Notes: generated by a model not told the origin, from the letters alone. Positions 51,330 to 61,569 are shown, numbered from the stretch's first letter. The stretch is DNA of 64,000 nt from Tenrec ecaudatus (GCF_050624435.1 NC_134542.1:10561497-10625496); one strand, 5' to 3'. Numbers and translations are program-made.

Positions 51330-51500
51330 CAGAATAAACCTAATGTTGTGAGTTCGTGCCCAACTTGCGGGAGCCTGGCCTGACGGTCTGCTTCTATAAA
51401 GATTACAGCGAAGAAATCTCCACAGGGCAGCTCCGTGCTACAACCCACGAGGAGGCCACGAGTCAGCGTGGACCCTGGGGCAGTGGGTTTGCTTGAGGGA
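51330..51500 (+). mobile_element. AfroSINE variant, degraded
   Basis: GGGAGCCTGGCCTGACGGTC, TAAAGATTACAGCGAAGAAA and GAGGCCACGAGTCAGCGTGG with a CAGTGGGTTTGC end. Confidence 0.65.
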
Positions 51501-51885
51501 CTCTCAGTTGTGAGACGGGAAACATTTCTCTGTTCCAGCTGACACCTCCACCTTAGCTGACTCATGGGCAGGCAGCGCTCATGATGTCAACAGGTGGAAC
51601 AGGTGGGGGAGGGAGAAGGGGTGGTTCCCGCTATGTCCAGGCAATGGTATTGCTGAGCAGAGCAGGAAGAGAGAGGAGCTGAAGCAAGCCCTGGGCAAGG
51701 ACTCCGGGGGTGGAATAGGGAAAATGCCATCCTTCCACAAATGCAATGTAACCTCTAGGCCGGAAGGGACCGCACCCAATCATCAGAATCTGCGCAGCCA
51801 GAAACAGTGACCTACCTGATCTTATCCCAGTTGACAGATACCGCATGATGACTTTTCTCTGTGGGGACATCTACCCTATAGTCTG

Positions 51886-52070
51886 GAGCCCTGGGGGCAC
51901 ACTGGTTACATGTTGGACTTCAAGCCTATGGCTGGCAGTTGGAATTTATCAATCACCCCTTGGGAGAAAGACTGGGCTTTCTACTCCTATAAACAGTTAC
52001 AGTCTTGGGAACACACAGGGGGTCACTATGAGTCAGGATTGACTCGATGGTAGTGAGTTTGAGACTATAT
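51886..52070 (+). mobile_element. AfroSINE
   Basis: GAGCCCTGGGGGCACACTGG, TTACATGTTGGACTTCAAGC, CAGTTACAGTCTTGGGAACA and CACTATGAGTCAGGATTGAC. Confidence 0.9.
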
Positions 52071-52784
52071 TCAGTAAACAAATGCCCAGAGTAGTCTACC
52101 GAAGTACCCTAAAACAAAGAAATGAGGCTCCTAGGCCTTCTTCTGTTCTTCAGATGCTCATGGGGAGACCCAAGGACACCCTTTATGTTTTCAGCTTTGG
52201 CCTTGAGAATGTGCATCCATTTCTACCAGATGAACTAGGTGAAAGAGGGAGAGTACTCCTTCATTAAGAAGGTTCCAGGACCGTTCTACTGAGTGAATGT
52301 CGGTCATTCCGAGTGAGTCCAGTGGTTGCTATAACACCACATTGGCCATTAGTCAGTAGTGAGTGATGGGTACACAGGGGCTCCCTCTGTGGCTCTCTGC
52401 TTTTGTATACAACCCCCCCCCCCCACACACACACACCAACACACATTTTTTAAAGTTGGAGAAAATGACTCATCTAGCCGGGCAGTCTTCCAGGCCACTC
52501 TCCACTTGGGCACCCACCCTCAGTCACTCCCTTGGACCTTGACTTCTGGAGAGCCTCCAGCCCAAACATGCTCCTGCTTTTTAGTCACATTGAAGCCTTG
52601 TATCTCAGGGCCACTCTATTTCCTCTCCATCTTTCAGATTGAGCCCAGATCCCCTCTCCAGCCCAGACTCCCCTGTTCAGCACTCCAGTCTCCCCTTCTT
52701 CTCTCCTGCACCATCTCGCCCCCCTGGGCCTTGTGCTCTGTCTGGGTGCAGAGTGGAAGCCTGAACCGATTGATTCTTTTTATC

Positions 52785-53212
52785 CATTGCCATCAAGTCA
52801 GTAAAACTGACCATTTGGGTTTCTGGGACTCTAAATCTTTATGGGATCAGGCAGCCTCATCTTTCCCCCTCAGAGAGCCTGGTGGGTTCGAACAGCTGAC
52901 TGTATCCGTAGCATAGCCCATTGAATGACCTGGGACCCTGGAAACGTTGGAAAGGGCTAGGAAATGGATTCTCCCCAGTCTCCAGAAGGAACTCAGCCCT
53001 GATGAGACAGTGTTTCCACCTCCACACTCAAAACCAAACTCACTGCCATCAAGTCAGTGCTGGCTCATAGCAACCCCGAAGGACAGGGAGAACCGCCCCT
53101 GTGAGTTTCTGAGAGTGTCACTGTTTGTGGAAGGGGAAAGCCTCTGCCTTTCTCCCAAGGAGCGGCTGGTGGTTTCAAACTACTGACCTTGTAGTTAGCG
53201 GCCCATAAAAAA
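52785..53212 (-). mobile_element. Two AfroSINEs in reverse
   Basis: Copy 1 (52785-52935): TTGCCATCAAGTCAGTAAAA, CAGGCAGCCTCATCTTTCCC. Copy 2 (53030-53212): AACTCACTGCCATCAAGTCA, GCTCATAGCAACCCCGAAGG, AAACTACTGACCTTGTAGTT. Confidence 0.85.
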
Positions 53213-53324
53213 AAGTATGCCACCAAGACTTCTACACCTGATGTAGGATGATGGTCTCCAGAATTGAGCGGTAACAGAGTTATGTTGCTTTAAGTCACTA
53301 AAGTTGTGGTTGTTTGTTACACCA

Positions 53325-53510
53325 CCAAGTACAAATGCGTCTCGGAAGAAGTACAGGCAAAATGCCCTCTAAAAGGGAGGATGGGGCTGGCCTTGCTCAC
53401 CGAGTAGTCTGCCCTGATCCTGTGGACACGGCACAGCTCTTCTCTTGTCCGTGGATTGGCTGTGAATCAGCGCTGACTCAATGGCTGCTCCCAACAGCAG
53501 CAGCGACCAT
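53325..53510 (+). mobile_element. RTE-type LINE 3' end, internally deleted
   Basis: TCTCGGAAGAAGTACAGGCA with AAATGCCCTCTAAAAGG, then a jump to GATTGGCTGTGAATCAGCGC, TGACTCAATGGC and a CAACAGCAG tail. Confidence 0.65.
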
Positions 53511-53794
53511 TTGGTACAATAGCAATAGAAAACTAATATACCTTGGGTTTTAGAAACTATTTCTGTGTCTTAAAGGGAGGAGAACCAACACTTATCTCCC
53601 TGTCAAAAAATTTTTTAAATAAATAAAATAAAAGCTCTGTTCTAGCTATCATCTTCATTTCCCCTTAGATTCAGTGCCAGGTTATCTGAAAAAAATAAAA
53701 CAAGAACTATCAATACTCGCCAACTCCATTTTTTTCCTTAAACTACGGACTCTTCTACCCACTATCATGAATATATTTCCCCCTGTTACCTTGT

Positions 53795-53990
53795 GCCCTT
53801 GGCGGCACAGTGCCCAAGTGCTTGGCTGTTAGCCAGAAGGTCAGTGGTTCAAACCCATGGGCAGCTCTGCTGGAGGAAGATGTTTTTGTGAAATGTACAG
53901 TAAAATGTACAGCCCTGGAAACCCTGTGGCGCAGATGGACTTGGTCCTGTAGGGTCACACTGAGTCAGAACGCAAGGGGGCAGAGAAAAT
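53795..53990 (+). mobile_element. AfroSINE
   Basis: GTGCCCTTGGCGGCACAGTG, GCCAGAAGGTCAGTGGTTCA, CAGCCCTGGAAACCCTGTGG and GGGTCACACTGAGTCAGAAC. Confidence 0.85.
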
Positions 53991-54249
53991 GGGTTTTATG
54001 TCAGAAATCATTCTCCTGACATCACCAGTGGCATACACATACGAATGACCTATTGGGATGTGTACAGAATACCAGCTTCAGAAAGACGCTCCCTCATCCT
54101 TATCTGACTTCTGAAGGGCAGTACACAGGGAAGGCAAGTCTTCTTGGGGTGCCCCAGGACTCAGAGACTGTCCTGAAATAACAGAAAGGCAAATCCAAGG
54201 ATGGGCTATGCGCAAGGATTATAAAAGGAATTTTGAAAAGTGCATAACT

Positions 54250-54690
54250 TTTTTGGGGAAAATATTTTTTAGTACATTTGGGGGGCTATACTTCGCATGT
54301 CACACCACCGGATCACTCGATTGAACTGAGATTTGTTCAATCACGGCTACAATCCATTTCAGAATATTTTCTTCTTGTTTTCACTGTTGTTAATTCCCTG
54401 TTCCCCCTATCCTCCCCTGCCACACCCCTAGACAACCATGAATCCAGCTTCTGTCTCTACAGATCTACCTATCCTGGGTTTCATATATAGAAAATCCCAC
54501 AAGACACAGACAGGGAGCAAACAAGTAATCAGACAGGCAAATGAAAAACTCAACAAAGATGAGACAAAACCTAGAAAACCCTCATTTAAAAGATAAAATA
54601 GTAAAAACTGAAACAACTCTAACATGGGTCCAAAGGGAAACCATCTGATAAGGTATTGCATTCATCTGACTTCTGACTCTACAAGGATTC
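54250..54690 (+). repeat. L1-3'-UTR-like repeat related to 47725-48000
   Basis: CCCTGTTCCCCCTATCCTCC, ACAACCATGAATCCAGCTTC, TCTCTACAGATCTACCTATC and GGTTTCATATATAGAAAATC resemble a segment found in the 3' region of old L1 elements. It shares the second half with the 47725 copy. Confidence 0.55.
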
Positions 54691-54699
54691 TCTGTAAAC

Positions 54700-55560
54700 C
54701 CTCTGAGCAGCTGCCAAGTCCACCGTCCTTGACAATGTTCCTCCAAGAGCCTATGACTGGAGAGAGGAGATTCATCTAGCAGTTCTCAGATTCTCAAACC
54801 AACCGCTCTGTCCTCTCCCAGGGCCCCTATTTGAGCTGAGGTATCAGTATTTCTCAACTTTGTCATTTCAATCTTCTCCCAAGGAGTCCCTCTGCTTCCC
54901 ATGTGCCCAGCCGTGCTTTCCCGGGACACGCAGAGACCACACGTACACTGGCTTCTTCAGTGGTTCCCCAGAACCTCCACGATCAGCTGCAAACCACTAT
55001 TCAGTATCCCTCAGGGAGGTAACAGTTTCACTTCGCTGGCAGCTGCTCCACCCACCCACCCACCTCCAGGGCTACCATACATTCCAATTCACCCTGTCAT
55101 GTTCAATGGTGACACCATTGACATTTGGGTGGAACAAGCCTTCATTGCCCAGGACTATCCTGTGCGTGCCAGGAGGAATAGCACCTCTGGTCCCTGCCCA
55201 CCGAAAGCCGATAGAACTGCACCCTCAGACATGATGGCGACTCCAAAAAGCCCTGGTGTTTCCAAGTATCCCTGCTGCCCCTTTCCTGCCTCCTGGGCTC
55301 GCACTGTCTTTCACAGCAAGGGTCAGATTGAGCCACATGAAGTCATCCTGTCCATGGGTCCACAGCATTGAACACTGGCTATTTCATATGCTTCCACCAC
55401 TTTCCTTTGGGAAGCCCCTCACTAACGAGGCCCGATGGCACACGAAGACTCTTCCAACGTCCTTCCCACCGGATCGTAAGACCTGGCTTGTTTACGGATG
55501 CCTCGCTCTCACAACAGTGCTCAGCTGTAATTATCAGGGCTCAAGGACCAAGTCTAAAAC
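54700..55560. other. Intergenic DNA downstream of CCL20, nothing recognised
   Basis: Short open frames are present but none resembles a protein family that I know. Confidence 0.35.
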
Positions 55561-55569
55561 AGTTTTATC

Positions 55570-55648
55570 TCTCTAATACTTGGCAAGGTGCCTTGCACCT
55601 AATTGGTACTGCAACTGCACCGGTGTTTGATGAATAAACAAACAGGAT
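55570..55648 (+). mobile_element. MIR/L2 3' fragment
   Basis: ACTTGGCAAGGTGCCTTGCA with CCTAATTGGTACTG and GTTTGATGAATAAACAAAC follows the 3' order of MIR/L2 (TGCCTGGCA..TAGTAGG..TGAATGAA). Confidence 0.55.
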
Positions 55649-56261
55649 GTGGAGCATACTTTCCCTGATGACTCATTGTTATCATACCTGGCCACAGAGG
55701 TGCTTGCAGGGCCAGATGGCAAAGGCACTGCTTCTTAGCTCCACCACCACCCACCTGGATGGGTTTGCGTGCCCAGGTTTTTATGTTACATCACGGGGGC
55801 CTGATTTTAGGGATCCTTCTTGTGCTCTGGAATTTGAGATGCAATGATTACTGTGTGAAGACGCCTCATGGGTTCTTGCTGGGTGCGTTTCCAGTATTTG
55901 AAGTCTCCCCGTTGGTAATATGGAACTAAGTTTCTCCGGGTATCTTCTAACGAATTGAGGTCTCTCTGAACTCACACAGTCTATGGGTCTGTTTGTGCCG
56001 TTTGGGGAAAAATGTTTCATATCAATGAAACTAGATTGTGGATCCCAGACACTTGATCTCTCTTATTGTTGGATTAGATGACTCTGAATCAAAAAGCTTT
56101 TCCATAATAATGCCTACGTGGGGAAGACGAAATAAAGGGGCAGCCAGACAAATGTCAATGGGGGATATGATTCTTCAGAGAGCATTTAATTCCCACAGGT
56201 TGTTAAATGCTCTTTAATACACATTGTAACAAATGCCACATATCTCGACCAGCAGGAGTTT

Positions 56262-56780
56262 TTTTTTGATTTTTTAATATTTATTCCTTTTTGTACATTA
56301 TGATTTTCCACAAGGTAATTGCAACAATTGAAGAGACCAAACTGTTTTTCAAAACAAAAGTCTTTTTCAATCGTTCTCCCTATTACTGTGGTTAGAGAGC
56401 TTGCTGCTGACAAGAGAGTTGCTGTCATGTCAGTCCCTCCCTGCCGCCTCCCAAACATCATGTGATACCTTGTGCTAAACCAAATAGCTTATAGGAAAAT
56501 AAAAGGTTAACATTAAATAGTTCAACACAGAAAACCTACATCTATAAATAACGTACAATAGAGTTGGACGGTAAAGTGATGCTTTAACAAAGCAAATCTA
56601 AGAGGTACAGAACCTATGATGCAATATGAATCAACTTCATTCATCGGACACTTCCAGAGAGACACACGCCAGGCACACAATGAGAGCCCCACAGCAAGGT
56701 GCGGATGGAAACGCCAGCCCTGCTCCGGTTCTTCTTCTTCTCCGACTGGGTCCAATTCCAATCCCGAAGAACAGCCATTC
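56262..56780 (-). other. CCL20: CCL20 3' UTR with AU-rich elements
   Basis: About 520 bases from the stop to the expected cleavage site. It contains TTATTTATA (56543-56551, the AU-rich nonamer pattern) and CTATTTAATG (56511-56520). Such elements fit a short-lived, cytokine-type mRNA. The length resembles the human 3' UTR. Confidence 0.75.
56280..56285 (-). terminator. CCL20 polyadenylation signal AATAAA
   Basis: AATAAA on the minus strand, about 495 bases after the stop codon. A-rich sequence and the expected cleavage zone follow within 15-25 bases. Confidence 0.75.
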
Positions 56781-56802
56781 TTATAGGTTCCTGACGCGTT
56801 TG
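56781..56802 (-). CDS. CCL20: CCL20 exon 4 coding part: C-terminus and stop
   Basis: After a CTTCACAG acceptor, 22 bases encode SKRVRNL and TAA (the Ser codon is completed from exon 3). It aligns with human SKKVKNM without gaps. The 3' UTR follows in the same exon. Confidence 0.93.
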
Positions 56803-58677
56803 CTGTGAAGGAAAGGGTAAAGGAAAATAAACAAAAACTCCCAGGGACATGCTGCCTAGCGTACCTAAAGGTACTATCTTTCCCCTCAGGCTCATCTCCA
56901 GAGGCCAAGCATTTCTGAGTGTGTCCAGATGGCCAAATCCAGGTTCCGAGAGCATGGCCTAGACCCAACAGACACCGGCTAGTGAACGAGAGCCCCCTGG
57001 GACACACACAGTCCTCTGGAGAGGCTCTAAACGCCGCCTCTCACGCACACTGGTCTTCAGTGGCTTCTCCTTGATGGTGAAATGCTGTGGACACCCTACG
57101 GCCTGCCGTGGAATTCAGAAGCACCCCCCTCTTTCCTAGCAGCGCCCGCTTTCCCCTTTTTAACACAGCCAAATGTCTGTCGGCAAGCCGTAGCAGCAAA
57201 AAGCGGCTTGGCAAGGGTACTCAACCAGTTCCTCTAAAAGCTCCCTGCCACTGAGTTGATGCCGACGCACAGTGACCTTAGAGGACAGGGTAGAACAGTC
57301 TGTGCGTGCCTGAGAGTGGGGCTCTTTACGGGAATAGAAAGCCTCGTCTTTCTCCCACGGAGCGGCTGGTGGTTTCAAACTGCTGGCCTCTTGGTTAGCA
57401 GCACAAGGACAACACCAGGCCTGCTGCTAGGGCCTGTCAACTGCACAGCCCAAATAAAACTGGCTCCAACAGCCACTGGGACATCAGCTCCGACTCGTGG
57501 CGCCCCCGTGTGCTGTGGAGCAGAACTGCTCCTTTGGGAAACTAGGTGCCAGGCTTTTCTTTCAGGGCCCGTGGCATGGGCTCAAACCACCAACCTTGCC
57601 CCTGAGCAGTCAAGCGATTGACAGTGGGCACCACCCCCAAAGGAGACATCTGATATACGGGGAGATTGCAGACAGCATGTGAAAAATGACTGCCTTAAAG
57701 GGAGGAATGAAAATCATGTAGAAGTTGAGAATGGGGAGGGAAGAACACAGTCTTCCTTTTCAGGGTCCAAGCCAGATGTCCCCTTTTAAAAGAGATGCCA
57801 CAGCCCTTAGACTCCACAGCAATGTTGCACGCGCCTCTTTGCCGTAGTATCTGAAGAGAAGCCCATGGGTGGACGTGGCTTACCTCACAATCTTCACAGC
57901 CGCTTTCACCCATGGCTGCTTTGGGTTGACGCAGATATCACCTCCACTCTTGAAGTGAAAGCTGGAGAAAGCCAGGACATTTGTTGTAAGCGGAACGGGC
58001 TCTTCTATTCGACCCCTCCTTGCCCTCCCAGAAGGTGCAGTGGAAACTGTCCCATCCCATTAATGCCTCAGTCCACGTTCAAGGTTTCCACTGACCAGGT
58101 GAGGGAGCATACGAACACCCAAAGCTGCTCTCTGAAAAAGCTTGGTGCGTGGAATGAGCCATGCCCCCTCCCCATTTTCCGGCCACTTTAACAAAGGGCC
58201 CCAAAGCATCCACAATGGTTTCAGGGCGTGCCTGGGCTTCCTTTGGGTGCTGCTCAAACAGCCACTAGTGTTGGCTCTTTGGCTACGTGCACTATTTACA
58301 GCATAGCAGCCACGTATACCATTCCAAAAGATAACACCATACAGCAATCAAGAATATTGGGGGGGCGCTGTCTGCATCCACCTGAGGTTTTATTTACAGC
58401 CTTCACCATTTCCTAGCCCCCTCAAAAAATGATGAAAGAAAATGCTCATCTCAAAATAATTTTGCCTCCATATTTTTCTCTGAAGAATCCTGGTGGTAAT
58501 AGTCATTTACACATCGGTGGCCTGCTAAGCACAAGGTCCACAGTTTGAACCCAGCGGTCCCTCCACAGCAGAAAGAAGAGGCTTGCTGCTCCATTAAAGA
58601 TTTGCAACCTCAGACACCTGCAGAGGCAGTTCTATGCTGTCCTGTAGGACGGCTGTACCTTGGCGTAGACTTGATGG

Positions 58678-58725
<48 letters not shown>

Positions 58726-59423
58726 CACCACAATAGCATATACATAATTTTGTGTTAGAAAGTCATCCTGCCCACACTGTGTTACCTTTTTCGCTAGGTT
58801 GTTGTCCTAATTCCGGTTCTCACTAAAGTCATCTCTGAAGTACGTGTGTGCTACTCAAACAAGGGTCACCCCCCCCTTTACTTCTGTTCTTTCTGGAGGG
58901 AACTGCACCAGAGGATGCTGTCCTCATAGCTCCGGCCCCCACACCCACCCAGAAATGAAATGGATTCTGTAACTTACATGACAGCGTTGATGTCACACAC
59001 TTCGTCGGCCCGCTGTATGGTGAAGCCCACAAAGTGACTGGGGTGGATTTTGAAGGATTCGTAGTATCTCAGGCAACAGTCAAAGTTGCTTGCTGCTGTA
59101 AGAGAAAGAAGAAGAGTTGAGTCCCAGGGAACAAACCTATCCCGTCAGAGTGTCGCGTTGAGGCTGCATCGCCTGTGCTGCACGGGGTTCTGGTTTCTTT
59201 GGTTTGGGGTGCTAGGGTCAAAACATGACAGAATCCACTCCACCGCCAGTAGGGTGGGTGATAGCTACTAAGGAGCTACCGGAAGTTGGGGGGGCAGGGA
59301 TGGGGGGGGAAATCCTAGGGATTTTATTTAGAACACAATGGCAATGGGGAGAGTTGCCATTTTCGTGGAAACGAATGTTTTTCAAGAAATCTCTTTTTTT
59401 AAAGAGTGTTTCCAAGGAAGACG

Positions 59424-59474
<51 letters not shown>

Positions 59475-60477
59475 TGTGTGTGTACCAGGATCATTTGGTT
59501 CAAGAGCCCGTGGCTCCACAGAAGCAGACGCCCATGAGTCAGGAACACAAACCACCAGTGTCACTTCCATTTACTCTCACCAGTCCAGAGTGCATGTGCC
59601 CACAGCCCCCATGCACACACTTTAAGAAGCCCTCTTAGATAACCTTCCCAATTAAAAAGCAAATTCATTAGAATCTCCTGCCTCTGAAGATGGGGAGCTG
59701 GAGAAAGACAAGAAGCTATGAAGGAAAATATACGTTGCAGCATTTTGAAATTATACTGTTAGCTAACAGGGATTTTTTTCTGGTGGGGGCAGTGGGGTGT
59801 CCCATGAAAGTTTAACATGGACATTTTCAAGGTCAAGGTTATTGCTAAAAGAGACACATTCGCACAGAAGTAAAAAAGCAATCTAGGGACACTCTGCCCT
59901 GGTAAATTTCCACCAAGTGTCAAGGAAGAGATACAGGTTGCCCAGCAATGGTGCTGCCCCAAGACCTTGCCGCACTCAGAGAAAGAAAGTGTTGGCAAGC
60001 AACCTCCCCTCCCCAAGGTTTCGCAGTGCATGGTCAGGTCCAGGGCCCTAACATGGCCCACAGTGATGAGTTCTGGAATGGCCTGAAAGCTATTGAGTTG
60101 AGGGGGAGGTGGTGAGGAAACTGGGAAAGCGTCATGTTCTTTCTCCATGTCAGAATTAACCCACGTCCTGGAGAGTTTACACTCTCGCTGTCACTCCCAG
60201 GAATGGCCCTCTGTCCCAGAGCCCATCCATCCCCAGAGTCTGCTGGAAGGCTGACCCCCAGCCACGACAGGAGGATCACTTCCCTCTCCTCCACCCTGTC
60301 CTAAATGCTTGCACCCACCGCCGTCCCTCCAGGTGATCTCAAGCCTCTGAAGAAGATTCAGGCGATTCTTCTCTGGGGCAGAAGGAGCCACCTGTTCTTA
60401 CCTTTCGACGTGCTGCTCAGGAGGGCTGGCGCTATCAGCAGCACCACCAGGAGCACATTCTGTCTGCGGAACATCAT
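56781..60477 (-). CDS. CCL20: CCL20 (MIP-3alpha), complete four-exon chemokine gene
   Basis: Secreted CC chemokine that attracts CCR6-bearing dendritic cells and lymphocytes at epithelia. Exons 60477-60402, 59095-58978, 57961-57884 and 56802-56781 splice in frame to 97 codons plus TAA. Residues 1-26 form a hydrophobic signal peptide (MMFRRQNVLLVVLLIAPALL...). The mature chain starts ASNFDCCLRYY, which keeps the CCR6-binding N-terminus and the CC motif. Cys also occurs in VCDINAVIF and DICVNPKQPWVK, giving the four structural cysteines. It ends in a basic helix (VKIVSKRVRNL). Usual length is 96: there is one extra residue in the N-loop. Intron phases equal those of the human gene. TATA, kappaB, AU-rich 3' UTR and poly-A signal are all present, so it looks functional. 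Odd points are the diverged signal peptide and loss of most 40s-loop lysines. Confidence 0.97.
57238..57620 (-). mobile_element. Two AfroSINEs in CCL20 intron 3
   Basis: Copy 1 (57238-57418): GCCACTGAGTTGATGCCGAC, GACCTTAGAGGACAGGGTAG, CAAACTGCTGGCCTCTTGGT. Copy 2 (57440-57620): ACATCAGCTCCGACTCGTGG, CAAACCACCAACCTTGCCCC, with a worn tail. Confidence 0.8.
57884..57961 (-). CDS. CCL20: CCL20 exon 3: third strand and start of C-terminal helix
   Basis: Encodes (I)FHFKSGGDICVNPKQPWV then KAAVKIV plus AG; acceptor CTCCAG, donor GTAAGC. It contains the fourth cysteine and the NPKQ-W-VK segment typical of CCL20. The human 40s-loop KKK is KSG here. Confidence 0.97.
58485..58724 (+). mobile_element. 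AfroSINE ending in (TG)22, CCL20 intron 2
   Basis: TCCTGGTGGTAATAGTCATT, AAGCACAAGGTCCACAGTTT, TTGCAACCTCAGACACCTGC and ACTTGATGGGAG, followed directly by (TG)22 at 58681-58724. The dinucleotide array seems to have grown from the SINE tail. Confidence 0.85.
58978..59095 (-). CDS. CCL20: CCL20 exon 2: chemokine core
   Basis: Encodes AASNFDCCLRYYESFKIHPS and then HFVGFTIQRADEVCDINAV plus AT of an Ile codon; the donor is GTAAGTT. The acceptor is ACAG|CAG|CAAGC, a NAGNAG tandem: use of the second AG would drop one Ala at the signal-peptide boundary. Confidence 0.97.
59426..59484 (+). repeat. (TG)n microsatellite, CCL20 intron 1
   Basis: About 22 uninterrupted TG units, an AA break, then six more. 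On the transcribed strand it is (CA)n. Confidence 0.95.
60402..60477 (-). CDS. CCL20: CCL20 exon 1 (coding part): signal peptide
   Basis: Starts at ATGATG; the first ATG gives a 26-residue signal peptide, equal to the human length. The sequence is strongly diverged (human begins MCCTKS) but keeps a hydrophobic core. The exon ends AAAG|GTAAGA, giving the split Ala codon used in the orthologue. Confidence 0.93.
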
Positions 60478-60559
60478 GTTTAGCCCAAAGACAGACTCCG
60501 TGTGCTGGTACCCAGAGCTGGGAGTGCTCTTTGTTCCGGCAGCAGCTACGATGGCCCTA

Positions 60560-60565
60560 CTTATA
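60560..60565 (-). promoter_or_regulatory. CCL20 TATA box
   Basis: CGCTATAAGTAGGG on the minus strand, 83-88 bases upstream of the ATG. This places the start of transcription near 60530-60535 and gives a 5' UTR of roughly 55-60 bases. Confidence 0.8.
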
Positions 60566-60610
60566 GCGAATATTGGGAATGTACACACGGGGCGGGGCGT
60601 GCTCTGACAC

Positions 60611-60622
60611 GGGGCTTTCCCC
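60611..60622. promoter_or_regulatory. kappaB site of the CCL20 promoter
   Basis: GGGGCTTTCCCC (plus strand) contains a perfect GGGRNWYYCC match. On the gene strand the context ATCAATGGGGAAAGCCCC closely resembles the NF-kappaB site known from the human CCL20 promoter, about 45 bases upstream of the TATA box. It implies induction by TNF, IL-1 or TLR signals. Confidence 0.85.
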
Positions 60623-60624
60623 AT

Positions 60625-61480
60625 TGATCAACCTGCCACACTGTGTCGTCACAAAGAAAAACGCCCAAGGGAAAATTTCCTGCCTTTCCCTCTGGTTGGG
60701 AAGGTGTGAAGGTTAGAGGGGGCAAGAAGTGTTTGTGCTCCGGACTGGGGGTGGGGGTGGGGGTGGGGGTGGCGGGACAGGACAGAACAAGCCTTTTAAA
60801 TCCTTTGGTTGCTAAATAGGAAAAAAGAAAAAAAAGAAAAGAAAAGAGCTGAGTAGCCCAGAAAAACAATACTACTTCTGCCCTGTTTTAACATAATCTC
60901 TTTTGCCTGGGAGGACCAGGATTAGTAGTGACAAAGGTCAGCCCCACACAGGAACATTCCGGCATGCCTAGTGCTATACCCTCTTGGCGTTCCAGAACGC
61001 AGCTAAGAGAGAAGGAGATGGAGCGACAGGCATCCTCCCACACGCATTGCCAGTAGCATGGGGGATGCCCTTTGTCTTCAAGGACCCTGAATGCCTACGC
61101 CAGCATTCAGAGCAGGTAACACAGGGACGTCGGACAATGTCCCCGGTTAGGATGGCAAACACCAACCCTTAGGTAAGCCTCCAGCCCGGCATCATGTAAC
61201 TTGTTGTCAATTGTCCACAGAGTCTTCTGAAGTGGCATGACTCTCGTCACTATGGCAGACCAGGGAATAATGCCCACCTGCCTTTTATTCTGCATGCTGG
61301 TGTGGTTACGCAGTTCAACACAGGGCCTCAGAAAGGAAGCTGCCGACCCGACAGAGACAATTGTGCACTTGATTAAGGCAGACGAATGAGCTTAAGGGTG
61401 GTCTCCCTCGTTTGATCTCCCTCTTGACACATTTTGGATTTGTTCTAGTTTTAAATATTTTATATTTTTCCCCTCTGGTT
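60625..61480. other. CCL20 upstream DNA
   Basis: No gene seen. It includes a G-rich run with at least four G5 tracts (60745-60772) on the plus strand and an A/G-rich run (60815-60847). No recognised repeat. Confidence 0.5.
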
Positions 61481-61569
61481 TATTTTAACATTGGTATTGG
61501 TCTTTTCTTTCTTTTTAATATATATGCTGTGTTCGTGCTTTTTCGTGTTTCGAGTACATGGAGCACAGG

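Noticed and set aside
52359-52916. 185-codon open frame on the plus strand
   Set aside because: Runs through a CA-rich run and into a reverse AfroSINE; no conserved segment.
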